Shown here in pieces: positions 33,692 to 41,561 of a DNA stretch of 64,000 nt. The notes below the pieces were generated by a model that ran no database searches, was not told the origin of the DNA, and worked only from the letters and a program-made list of their open reading frames with translations. A program made the translations under genes and the position numbers. Source of the stretch: Sphingomonas sp. UNC305MFCol5.2 (GTDB lineage: Bacteria; Pseudomonadota; Alphaproteobacteria; Sphingomonadales; Sphingomonadaceae); contig NZ_JOOE01000001.1 of assembly GCF_000712135.1 (NCBI RefSeq), forward strand, positions 434,001 to 498,000, given 5' to 3'. Position 1 is the first letter of the stretch. Each line of letters begins with the position of its first letter.

Positions 33692-34930
33692 CTAGGCCGC
33701 GAGCGCTTCGGCCGGATCCGAAGCCGTCGGCACGGCTTCGACGCGGGAAAGCAGCGGCTCGAACGATGCGACGCAGCGCTCGACCATATGCCGCCAAGTC
33801 ATCGCCTGACCCTCGCGCGAGGTGCGGTGGGCAAGCGCGCGGCGCGCATCCTCATTGGCAAGCAGCTCGCCCACCGCATGCGCCAGTCCGCCAACATCGC
33901 CGAACCCGACCAGACGCCCGCGGCCGTCCGTGAGCAGTTCGGCGGCATGGACATAGGGAGTCGAGACGATCGGCTTGCCGAGCCCGAACGCGTAGGACAA
34001 CGTGCCCGAGGTGATCTGCGCCGGATTGCCATAGGGGGTCACATAGACATCGGCCGCGGCGATGCAGTCGAGCAGCGCGGCTTCGTCGAGAAAGTGCGCA
34101 TCCCAACGCAAATGCGCCTCGACGCCGAGCCCGGCCGCGAGCGCCTGGAGCCGTTCGCGATAGGCTTCCCCCTCATGGGCGACGAGGTGCGGGTGGGTCG
34201 CGCCGACGATGCGGTAGAGCGCATCGGGCGCCTGTTCGAGAATCGTCGGCATCGCCGCGATCATCGCCTCGAGCCCCTTTCCGGGCGAGAGCAGCCCGAA
34301 GGTGAGGATCGTCGGCCGCCGCTCCAGCCCGAGCCGCGCACGCGCCGCCGCCGGCTCCTCGTATCGCCGGGCGGGAACGCCGTGCGGGATGACCGTGATC
34401 CGCTCGGACGCCACGCCATAGATATGCCGAAGCGTCGCTCGCGCGCGCTCGGCCATGACGATGAAGCGGGCAACTCGACGGGTTAGCGCCGCCATCACGC
34501 GACGCTGGTCGTCGTTCGGCGCTTCGAGCACGGTATGCAGCGAGGCCACGACGGGCAAGTCGACCGCATCCAGCAGTTCGAGCAGCCAGGCGCCCGCCGG
34601 GCCGCCATAGATTCCGAACTCGTGCTGGACCCAGAGGAGCTCGGCCCCGCTCGCCACGATCTGGCGCGCGGCGGCGCGATAGCTGGCCGGCTCCTCCTGA
34701 TCGATCGTGCCGGTGACGGATTGCGGGAAGCGATAGCTGCGACCCGGGTCGACCATCGCATAATGGTCGACGACGATGCCGGGGAAGCGCGACACCAGCG
34801 CGTCCTGGACATGGCTGGTGAAGGTCGCGAGCCCGCACAGGCGCGGCAGCGCATTGCCGAGCAGCGCGATGCGCGCCGGCGCCTCCAGCGGCACCGCATT
34901 GTCCATGGCGTCGCGTCGAACTGCCCGCAT
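33692..34930 (-). CDS. GT4-family glycosyltransferase
   Basis: A 412-residue retaining glycosyltransferase of two Rossmann domains (GT-B). The N-terminal half starts ARIALLGNALPRLCGLATFT and includes WVQHEFGIYGGPAGAWLLEL. The C-terminal donor domain has RRPTILTFGLLSPGKGLEAM and the E-x7-E-like region YGNPAQITSGTLSYAFGLGK. It likely adds sugar to a cell-surface or storage glycan; the sugar is not predictable. ATG 34930 with GGGAGG six bases upstream is chosen. The gene diverges from PEP synthase across a 136-base region with two motif copies. Confidence 0.88.
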   Translation of the reverse strand: MRAVRRDAMDNAVPLEAPARIALLGNALPRLCGLATFTSHVQDALVSRFPGIVVDHYAMVDPGRSYRFPQSVTGTIDQEEPASYRAAARQIVASGAELLWVQHEFGIYGGPAGAWLLELLDAVDLPVVASLHTVLEAPNDDQRRVMAALTRRVARFIVMAERARATLRHIYGVASERITVIPHGVPARRYEEPAAARARLGLERRPTILTFGLLSPGKGLEAMIAAMPTILEQAPDALYRIVGATHPHLVAHEGEAYRERLQALAAGLGVEAHLRWDAHFLDEAALLDCIAAADVYVTPYGNPAQITSGTLSYAFGLGKPIVSTPYVHAAELLTDGRGRLVGFGDVGGLAHAVGELLANEDARRALAHRTSREGQAMTWRHMVERCVASFEPLLSRVEAVPTASDPAEALAA

Positions 34931-34981
34931 CCTGGCCTCCCATGAATGGATCGGGAGCGAGACTACCGGCAACGCGCGCCT

Positions 34982-35035
34982 GTCAGGATACGGGATTATC
35001 CGGACAGCGTGGCGCTTGGGACAATCCCGTATCGC
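34982..35035. promoter_or_regulatory. Divergent pair of FixJ-box-like motifs (copies g and c)
   Basis: GATACGGGATTATCCGGA (34987-35004) faces PEP synthase on the plus strand. GATACGGGATTGTCCCAA (35033-35016) faces the glycosyltransferase on the minus strand. The shared GATACGGGATT/AATCCCGTATC makes a perfect 11-base inverted repeat. One copy per direction strongly suggests a regulator site for each divergent promoter. Confidence 0.6.
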
Positions 35036-35066
35036 GTTCGCGGCAGCGAGCGCGATGCTGTCCCGC

Positions 35067-37511
35067 ATGACCGACCATGATCTTCTCGTCCGCCCGGACC
35101 ACGAGGCCCGATCGTCCACTGCGTCCGCGGACGCAGAACCCCTGCTGCTCAACTTCGAGGATGTCGGCATCGGCGACATCGCGCGGGTGGGCGGCAAGAA
35201 TGCGTCGCTCGGCGAGATGATCCAGCGGCTGCGGCCAGCTGGTGTCCGCGTGCCCGGTGGCTTCGCGGTGACAGCGGCGGCCTACCGGGCAACGATCGCG
35301 GAGGCGGGACTCGACGCCGCAATCGACGCAGCAATGCTTGCCTGGCGCGCGGGTTCGCTCTCGCTTCGCGAAGCCGGAAGCACCATCCGGGCTTCGATCG
35401 AGAATGCAGTGCTGCCCGACGCGGTCAGCAATGCGATCCGACGCGGCTACCGCGCGCTCTGCGCGCAAAGCGGCCGGAAGACGCTCGCTGTGGCGGTGCG
35501 ATCGAGCGCGACCGCCGAGGATTTGCCTGACGCGAGCTTCGCCGGCCAGCAGGAGACGTTCCTGAACGTCGCGGGCGAGGACGCGCTGCTCGCGGCCTGC
35601 CGGCGCTGCTATGCCTCGCTCTTCACTGACCGCGCGATCGTCTATCGCGAGGCCAAGGGGTTCGACCACCGCGCCGTCGCGCTGTCGATCGGGGTGCAGC
35701 AGATGGTGCGCTCGGACCTTGCCGGCTCCGGCGTCATGTTCACGCTCGATCCCGAGACCGGCTTTCCGCACGTGGTGACGGTGAGCGCCGCCTGGGGTCT
35801 TGGCGAGATGGTCGTGCAGGGTCGCGTCGATCCCGACCAGTATCTCGTCTTCAAGCCGCTGCTCGACGACCACGCGAAGCAGCCGATCATCGCGCGCACC
35901 CTTGGCGCCAAGGCGTGCCGCATGCGCTATCGCAAGGCGGGCGGCGGAACCGAGATCGTGCGGACCCGCAGCGCCGTGCGCGACACGTTCGTACTCGGCG
36001 ACGCCGAAGTGCTCGAGCTCGCGCGCTGGGCCGTGGCAGTCGAGACGCATTACGGCCGGCCGATGGATCTCGAATGGGCCAAGGACGGCGTTACGGGCGA
36101 GCTCTTCCTCGTCCAGGCACGGCCCGAAACCGTGCAGTCGATGCGCGGCGGGGCCAAACTCAGGAGCTGGCGCCTCGAAGGCAAGGGCGAAGTGCTCGCG
36201 ACCGGTGCCGCGGTGGGTCAGGCGATCGCCACCGGAGAGGTGTGCCGCATCCGCGACGCCGCCGATATCGAGCGGTTCCGCGACGGCGCGATCCTGGTGA
36301 CGGAGATGACCGATCCGGACTGGGTGCCGGTGATGCGCCGCGCCGCCGGCATCGTCACCGACCATGGCGGTCCGACCAGCCACGCCGCGATCGTCAGCCG
36401 CGAGCTCGGCGTCCCCGCCGTGGTCGGCACCGGCGACGCGAGCCGGCGGCTGGCCGAAGGCGCGCAAGTGACGCTCGACTGTGCATCGGGGGGCGTCGGC
36501 CGCGTGCTCGAAGGCGCGCTGCCCTTCGCTTCCGAGGCGGTCGCACTCGACGCGTTGCCCGAGACCCGCACCCGGCTGATGATCAATCTCGCCGACCCCG
36601 ACGCGGCCTTTCAATGGTGGCGGCTCCCGGCGAAGGGTGTCGGCCTGGCACGGATGGAGTTCATCATCTCCAATCTCGTGCGCATCCATCCGATGGCGCT
36701 GGTCCATCCCGAGGCGGTGACAGAGCCGCGCGACGCCCGTGAGATCGCCCGGCTGACCCGCGGCTTCGCCGATCCGGCCGACTATTTCGTCTCGACCCTG
36801 GCGCTGGGGATCGCCCGGATCGCCGCGGCATGCTGGCCGCATCCCGCGATCGTCCGGTTGAGCGACTTCAAGACCAACGAATATGCCTCGCTCCTCGGCG
36901 GCGCCGGCTTCGAACCGGGCGAGGAAAACCCGATGCTCGGCTTTCGCGGGGCGTCGCGCTATTATCATGAACGCTATCGCGAGGGGTTCGCGCTCGAGTG
37001 CCGCGCCCTTAAGCGGGTGCGCGAGGTGATCGGCCTCGACAATGTCGTGGTGATGGTCCCCTTCTGCCGCACGCCCGAGGAGGCGGACCGCGTGCTCGAA
37101 GCGATGGCCGCGAACGGGCTGGCGCGCGGTCAGGCCGGGCTCCGGCTCTATATGATGTGCGAGATTCCCTCAAACGTGGTTCGCGCCGAGGAATTCGCCC
37201 GGCTGTTCGACGGCTTCTCGATCGGATCGAACGACCTGACCCAGCTCGTGCTCGGAGTCGATCGCGATTCGGCATTGCTGGCGCCTTTGTTCGACGAGCG
37301 CGATCCCGCCGTGACGATGCTGATCGCTGACCTGCTGGGCCGGGCGCAGGCTGCCCATATCCCTGTAGGAATCTGCGGCCAGGCGCCGAGCAACTATCCC
37401 GATTTTGCGCGCTTCCTCGTCGAGCACGGGATCGATTCGATCTCGCTCAATCCCGACAGCTTCGTCCCGACGCTGAAGATCGTCGCCGACGCCGAGAAGG
37501 CGAGAGGCTGA
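35067..37511 (+). CDS. ppsA: Phosphoenolpyruvate synthase
   Basis: Converts pyruvate, ATP and water to phosphoenolpyruvate, AMP and phosphate. The 814 residues show the PPDK/PEP-synthase order. An N-terminal ATP-grasp-like domain is first (GKNASLGEMIQRLRPAGVRV, then SSATAEDLPDASFAGQQETF). The swivelling phosphohistidine domain has the catalytic His in TDHGGPTSHAAIVSRELGVP. The TIM barrel ends with GSNDLTQLVLGVDRDS and ICGQAPSNYPDFARFLVEHG. ATG 35067 is used; ATG 35055 is an alternative, and neither has a strong ribosome site. pfkB follows after one base, suggesting coordinated control at the PEP/fructose-phosphate nodes. Confidence 0.94.
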   Translation: MTDHDLLVRPDHEARSSTASADAEPLLLNFEDVGIGDIARVGGKNASLGEMIQRLRPAGVRVPGGFAVTAAAYRATIAEAGLDAAIDAAMLAWRAGSLSLREAGSTIRASIENAVLPDAVSNAIRRGYRALCAQSGRKTLAVAVRSSATAEDLPDASFAGQQETFLNVAGEDALLAACRRCYASLFTDRAIVYREAKGFDHRAVALSIGVQQMVRSDLAGSGVMFTLDPETGFPHVVTVSAAWGLGEMVVQGRVDPDQYLVFKPLLDDHAKQPIIARTLGAKACRMRYRKAGGGTEIVRTRSAVRDTFVLGDAEVLELARWAVAVETHYGRPMDLEWAKDGVTGELFLVQARPETVQSMRGGAKLRSWRLEGKGEVLATGAAVGQAIATGEVCRIRDAADIERFRDGAILVTEMTDPDWVPVMRRAAGIVTDHGGPTSHAAIVSRELGVPAVVGTGDASRRLAEGAQVTLDCASGGVGRVLEGALPFASEAVALDALPETRTRLMINLADPDAAFQWWRLPAKGVGLARMEFIISNLVRIHPMALVHPEAVTEPRDAREIARLTRGFADPADYFVSTLALGIARIAAACWPHPAIVRLSDFKTNEYASLLGGAGFEPGEENPMLGFRGASRYYHERYREGFALECRALKRVREVIGLDNVVVMVPFCRTPEEADRVLEAMAANGLARGQAGLRLYMMCEIPSNVVRAEEFARLFDGFSIGSNDLTQLVLGVDRDSALLAPLFDERDPAVTMLIADLLGRAQAAHIPVGICGQAPSNYPDFARFLVEHGIDSISLNPDSFVPTLKIVADAEKARG

Positions 37512-37512
37512 C

Positions 37513-38478
37513 ATGTCGGCAATCGCGACACTGACCATGAATCCGGCGCTCGACGTGACGACTTCGACCGCGACCATCAAACCCGGCCACAAGCTGCGAT
37601 GCGCCGGGCCCCGCGAGGATCCGGGCGGCGGCGGCATCAACGTTGCCAGGGCGATCCATGCGCTCGGCGGATCGGCCGTGGCACTCTATCCGTCGGGCGG
37701 CGCGTCGGGCGCGCGGATCACCGGGCTGCTCGAGCGCGCCGGCGTGCCCGTCCGCACCGTGGCGATCGCCGGGACAACCCGCGAGAGCTTCACTGTCGAC
37801 GAGCAGACCAGCGGTCGCCAGTACCGGTTCGTGCTGCCGGGACCAGAGCTCTCCCAAGGCGAGCAGGCACGCTGCCTCGAGCTGCTGGCGGAGCTTCAGC
37901 CGCGCCCGCGCTGGCTGGTCGCGAGCGGCAGCCTGCCGCCGGGTACGCCCGAAACCTTCCTGTTGATGCTCGGCGGACTCTGCCGCTCGCTGGACATCGA
38001 GCTGCTGCTCGATAGCTCGGGGCCTGCGCTCGCCCGATGCGCTTCGCTCGACGCGCTTCTGCTCAAGCCCAGCCTCAGCGAGCTCGAAGCGCTTGTCGCG
38101 AGGAGCCTGCCGAACGAAGCCGAGGAGGAAGCGGCGGCCCGAAGCCTGATCGATCGCGGGTTCGCGCGCGCGATTCTCGTCTCGCTGGGCGCGCGCGGCG
38201 CCCTGCTGGCGACCGCTGGGAGCGCCACGCGCTTTCCCGCGATCCCGGTGTCGATGCGCAGCACCGTCGGCGCGGGCGACTCGATGCTGGCGGCCGTGAC
38301 GCTTGCCCTCTCGCGCGGCTGGCCGCTGGAGCAGTCCGTTCGCCTCGGCATCGCCGCCGGCGCAGCCGCACTCACGGCGCCGGGGACGTCGCTCGCGTCA
38401 CGCGAGGATGTCGAGCGCCTGTTCGGCGGCGAGATCGACGGGGCGGCGCCTGGCCTGATGGCAGAAGCCATAGGCTAG
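37513..38478 (+). CDS. pfkB: PfkB-family 6-phosphofructokinase / 1-phosphofructokinase
   Basis: A ribokinase-fold sugar kinase of 321 residues. It has the N-terminal substrate signature DPGGGGINVARAIHALGG and the C-terminal ATP/anion-hole motif STVGAGDSMLAAVTLALSRG, where the GAGD aspartate is the catalytic base. The substrate is fructose-6-phosphate or fructose-1-phosphate. No fru PTS genes are adjacent, and pairing with PEP synthase favours the minor phosphofructokinase. One base separates it from the ppsA stop. It converges with the L,D-transpeptidase gene with only one base between the stops. Confidence 0.9.
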   Translation: MSAIATLTMNPALDVTTSTATIKPGHKLRCAGPREDPGGGGINVARAIHALGGSAVALYPSGGASGARITGLLERAGVPVRTVAIAGTTRESFTVDEQTSGRQYRFVLPGPELSQGEQARCLELLAELQPRPRWLVASGSLPPGTPETFLLMLGGLCRSLDIELLLDSSGPALARCASLDALLLKPSLSELEALVARSLPNEAEEEAAARSLIDRGFARAILVSLGARGALLATAGSATRFPAIPVSMRSTVGAGDSMLAAVTLALSRGWPLEQSVRLGIAAGAAALTAPGTSLASREDVERLFGGEIDGAAPGLMAEAIG

Positions 38479-38479
38479 C

Positions 38480-39427
38480 TTAGCGCGGCGGTTCCGCATC
38501 GAGCAGATCCACCGGCGCACCGGGCGCCAGCGAATCGGGTGTGACCACCACCGTGGTCCCCGGCACCAGCGCCGCGGCCACCGCCGAGCGGAACGCCGGA
38601 TCGACCCGGAAACGGCTCCAGTCGGGATCGGCATCGTTCGATCCTGTCGCCTCGCCCGGCAGCACGGCCAGCCAGACGGGCCGGCCTTGGGCATCGGTCC
38701 GCCGCACATAGGCGCTTGTCGCGGTGACGGGCGCACTGAATTCGACGGGCGCCGCGCCGATCTCCCGCCCGTCGCGCAGCACCACCACGCGGCGGTCGGC
38801 GCCGCTGACGATGATCGAGAGCGGCCCGGAAAGGGCGCGCTCGGGATGCCACTGGGCACCACCGCGCGCGGAATCGGCCATAGGCAGAGGATCGCGCGTC
38901 GGCGCGAGCCGCGGCAAGGCAGGCGCGTCGGTGACGATCACGGTCATGCCGAGCGCGGTCACGCCATAGAGCAGCCTGGCGAATGCGTGGGGCAAGCGGA
39001 TGCAGCCATGCGACGCCGGATAGCCTGGCAATTGGCCGCCATGGAGGGCGACGCCTTTCCAGGTGAGCCGCTGCATATAAGGCATCGGCGCATTGTCGTA
39101 GATGCTCGAGAAATGCTCGACATGCTTCTGGAGGATCGTGAACACGCCCGTCGGCGTGCGATAGCCTTGCCGGCCGGTCGATACGGTGGTCACTGCGATC
39201 GGCACGCCATTGCGGTACAGAATGGCGCGTTGGCTGGCGACGCTGACGATCAGCAGGATCGGACCGTCCGGTGCGATCTCGGGAAGCCAGAGGAACTCAC
39301 CCGGCTTGAGCTGCTCGACCGCAGCCACGACCGAGCCGCCCGGAAACCCTTCCTGTGCCAGCGCCGGAACCGCGCAAGCGAGGTCCAGTGCGGCGACAGC
39401 GCACGCCAGAAGCCTTTGAGCCTTCAT
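38480..39427 (-). CDS. L,D-transpeptidase (YkuD domain)
   Basis: Periplasmic enzyme that makes 3-3 peptidoglycan cross-links or attaches proteins to the wall. The 315-residue protein has a signal peptide (MKAQRLLACAVAALDLACAV, cleavage after PALA). Its YkuD domain carries the catalytic His/Cys motif HGGQLPGYPASHGCIRLP. The C-terminal ~140 residues (SGPLSIIVSGADRRVVVLRD) are a separate beta-rich extension of unknown role. ATG 39427 follows the upstream stop by one base, so it is co-translated with the host-attachment-type gene. It belongs to the stress cluster through the minus-facing motif at 39871-39890. Confidence 0.9.
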   Translation of the reverse strand: MKAQRLLACAVAALDLACAVPALAQEGFPGGSVVAAVEQLKPGEFLWLPEIAPDGPILLIVSVASQRAILYRNGVPIAVTTVSTGRQGYRTPTGVFTILQKHVEHFSSIYDNAPMPYMQRLTWKGVALHGGQLPGYPASHGCIRLPHAFARLLYGVTALGMTVIVTDAPALPRLAPTRDPLPMADSARGGAQWHPERALSGPLSIIVSGADRRVVVLRDGREIGAAPVEFSAPVTATSAYVRRTDAQGRPVWLAVLPGEATGSNDADPDWSRFRVDPAFRSAVAAALVPGTTVVVTPDSLAPGAPVDLLDAEPPR

Positions 39428-39428
39428 C

Positions 39429-39794
39429 TCAGGCGGGCGCCCGGTGAAGACGCTCCGCGAGCTCGTGCGGGGCGCATCCCGCCAGGTCCCTGCCGATCTC
39501 GGCGATGACATGCCGGCGCGCTTGCGGCGGCAGCTCCGAGCGCATCGCGCCGAGCAGGTCGGGCGGCGCCACGAGGATCAGCGGGGTGCCGGCGGCAAGC
39601 AGCGGGTCGACCGCTTCGATCACGTCCCGCACGCGCGCCCGGTCATCATGGCGGTCAGCGCGCGTGCCGCAGCGGCGCAGCCGGTCGCTCGGGACCGGCT
39701 CGAGATCCGGGCCGGTGTCCCTGCCGCGATTGCGCAGCAGCTGGACGTGCGCGCCGTCGAGCACCAGCACCAGCGCGCCATGGGGAATGAGCAT
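39429..39794 (-). CDS. Host-attachment-family protein (PF10116-like)
   Basis: A 121-residue protein of the 'required for attachment to host cells' family. It resembles the N-domain of bacterial/archaeal release-factor-like proteins: MLIPHGALVLVLDGAHVQLL, LLAAGTPLILVAPPDLLGAM, then PPQARRHVIAEIGRDLAG. The family name comes from Agrobacterium; in stress clusters it may act on stalled ribosomes or hydrolyse small molecules, which is inference. ATG 39794 has GGAGG eight bases upstream. It is the first gene of a two-gene unit with the L,D-transpeptidase. Confidence 0.8.
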   Translation of the reverse strand: MLIPHGALVLVLDGAHVQLLRNRGRDTGPDLEPVPSDRLRRCGTRADRHDDRARVRDVIEAVDPLLAAGTPLILVAPPDLLGAMRSELPPQARRHVIAEIGRDLAGCAPHELAERLHRAPA

Positions 39795-39870
39795 CGTCCC
39801 GCCTCCATTTGAAAAGCTGGCCCTGATGGCCATGGCACCGGCATGCGCTGGCGCATCTTCAGTTCGAATG

Positions 39871-39928
39871 CGGAAAGTCCCGTACTGTCGGTCGGGCGCT
39901 CGAGCTTCGCTACGGGACATTCCCAAGC
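39871..39928. promoter_or_regulatory. Divergent pair of FixJ-box-like motifs (copies l and d)
   Basis: On the minus strand AGTACGGGACTTTCCGCA lies in 39888-39870, facing the host-attachment/L,D-transpeptidase unit. On the plus strand GCTACGGGACATTCCCAA (39909-39926) faces the Usp gene at 39979. The two share TACGGGAC-n-TTCC. The layout repeats that at 34982-35035. Confidence 0.6.
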
Positions 39929-39978
39929 GCAAACCGGTTCCGTCCAAGGTTCGATAGACGCTTCGAAAGGAGCGTATC

Positions 39979-40803
39979 ATGATCAAGGATCTACTGATCG
40001 TCATCGACAACAGCAGTGCTGCGGATTCCTTCCTCCAGGCTGCCGTCGCATTCACCGAGCGCTCCGGAGCGCGTGGAGAGGTCGCGATGCTGTCGCCCGG
40101 CCCGCTTGCCGCCGCCGATCTCGCGCCGTTCGGCGCGCTCTATGTCCCGGACGAGGTCCTGCAACGGGAAGAGGAGGCCCGGCTCACCGCCGTTCGCGCC
40201 TCGATCGCGGAGGCCAAATGCCCGATCGAGGTCTATGGCCTGCGCGACGATATCGCCTGGGTACCGCATGACCTTCGGCTGAGCCGTCCGATGGCGGATC
40301 TCATCCTCGTCGGCGGTCCCGACAGCTGGGAGGTGCCCTGGCTGCATCGGCGCGTGCTCGAGACGCTGCTCCTGTCGACCGGGACACCGCTCCTGATCAT
40401 GCCTGCCGGGCGGCCGCTGGGGCCGATCCATCGTGCGGTTCTGGGCTGGAAGCCCTCGCGCGAGGCGAACCGGGCAGTGCATGATCTCGTCGCGCTGGCC
40501 GAGCCGGGTGCGGCTATCGACGTGATGCTGGTGGATGAGGATGCGAAAGCCGGCACGCGGCCCGATGTCGTCGAGGTCGAGCGCCACCTTAACCGGCACG
40601 GGTTCAAGCCAAGCGTCCATGTCTCGCCGCCCGGCGACTGGTCGAGCACCGCCGACATGCTCGAGCATTACGCCGTCCAGGTGGGCGCCGATGTCCTCGT
40701 GGCGGGCGGCTATGCCCATTCGCGCATGCGCGAGGCGGTGCTGGGCGGCGTCACGCGGGGACTGCTGGGACAGGTGCGCCTCCCGGTGCTCCTGTCGCAC
40801 TGA
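39979..40803 (+). CDS. Tandem universal stress protein
   Basis: A 274-residue protein with two Usp folds. The first (MIKDLLIVIDNSSAADSFLQ) lacks the ATP-binding GxxG pattern. The second begins near IHRAVLGWKPSREANRAVHD and ends ADVLVAGGYAHSRMREAVLG then GVTRGLL. Tandem Usp proteins of this type are induced by low oxygen or stationary phase in many alphaproteobacteria. ATG 39979 has AAAGGAG nine bases upstream and the motif copy d 50 bases upstream. A strong hairpin terminator follows at 40824. Confidence 0.88.
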   Translation: MIKDLLIVIDNSSAADSFLQAAVAFTERSGARGEVAMLSPGPLAAADLAPFGALYVPDEVLQREEEARLTAVRASIAEAKCPIEVYGLRDDIAWVPHDLRLSRPMADLILVGGPDSWEVPWLHRRVLETLLLSTGTPLLIMPAGRPLGPIHRAVLGWKPSREANRAVHDLVALAEPGAAIDVMLVDEDAKAGTRPDVVEVERHLNRHGFKPSVHVSPPGDWSSTADMLEHYAVQVGADVLVAGGYAHSRMREAVLGGVTRGLLGQVRLPVLLSH

Positions 40804-40823
40804 TGCTTCGGGTCCGGATGCAA

Positions 40824-40856
40824 AAAGACCCCGGAGGTATCGCCTCCGGGGTCTTT
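40824..40856. terminator. Bidirectional rho-independent terminator
   Basis: AAAGACCCCGGAGG and CCTCCGGGGTCTTT form a perfect 14-base stem with a five-base loop. On the minus strand the stem ends in TTTTT, a good terminator for the BON operon arriving from 40877. On the plus strand it ends the Usp transcript (stop at 40803). Confidence 0.92.
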
Positions 40857-40876
40857 CGTGTGGTCCCGAAACGAAC

Positions 40877-41527
40877 TCAGGCAAGAACGATATTGTCCTC
40901 GACCGACAGCACGCCCGGAGCCGCCCATGCGGCCTGTTCCGCGACCCGGCGTTCGTTCCAGCCATGGACCGAGCCGCCCAGCCTCACGGTCGAGCCATCG
41001 ACCCTGACCTCGATCGCAGTGGCATCGACTTCCGCCGAGCGTTTGAGCGCGGCGATGATCTTCTCGCGAACATCATGGGCGGTGGGACGCTGACGCACGG
41101 TGATGTTGCTCATCACGCCGAGCACGCCGTTAATCTGGCTGGCGGCGCGCCAGGCGGCCAGCTTCTGATAGTTCCACTCGGCCTCGCCGGTGAGCGTCAC
41201 ATAGCCCTTCTCGACCTTCACCTGGATCTTGTCGTGGGGGATGCTCACATTCCAGGCGAACATGTGCACGATGCGCTGCGCGATCTCGTCGTCCGAGGTC
41301 TTCGGATCGCTCGCGAAGCGCACCTCGATCTCCTGCGCGACCGCCTTGACGCCGTGCACGCGCCGCGCCGCACGCTCGGCCGCGAGCTTCATCGCATAAT
41401 TGGGGGCATGCCCGCTCAACGTGATCACGCCGTCGCGCGCCGTCACGCCGATATGGCCATGTTCGATATCGGGAGCCCAGCTGAGCTCGTCGAACACGTC
41501 CTTCTGTAACTGGCTGTCGGTCTTCAT
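40877..41527 (-). CDS. Triple BON-domain protein
   Basis: A 216-residue protein with three BON domains: DGVITLSGHAPNYAMKLAAE, KGYVTLTGEAEWNYQKLAAW and GSTVRLGGSVHGWNERRVAE. BON domains bind phospholipid or envelope components. There is no signal peptide (MKTDSQLQKDVFDELSW), so it is probably cytoplasmic or membrane-associated, like similar proteins encoded beside Hsp20 and P-type ATPases. ATG 41527 with GAGGAGA at proper spacing is preferred to ATG 41533. It is the last gene of the 44992-40877 unit, 34 bases after the ATPase stop. Confidence 0.88.
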   Translation of the reverse strand: MKTDSQLQKDVFDELSWAPDIEHGHIGVTARDGVITLSGHAPNYAMKLAAERAARRVHGVKAVAQEIEVRFASDPKTSDDEIAQRIVHMFAWNVSIPHDKIQVKVEKGYVTLTGEAEWNYQKLAAWRAASQINGVLGVMSNITVRQRPTAHDVREKIIAALKRSAEVDATAIEVRVDGSTVRLGGSVHGWNERRVAEQAAWAAPGVLSVEDNIVLA

Positions 41528-41561
41528 CGCCATTCTCCTCGCTGAGGGTGGCAGGGCCTCA

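Noticed and set aside
34982-35035. Terminator hairpin between divergent genes
   Set aside because: Both genes start here, so a terminator makes no sense. The 11-base inverted repeat is better explained by two opposed regulator sites.
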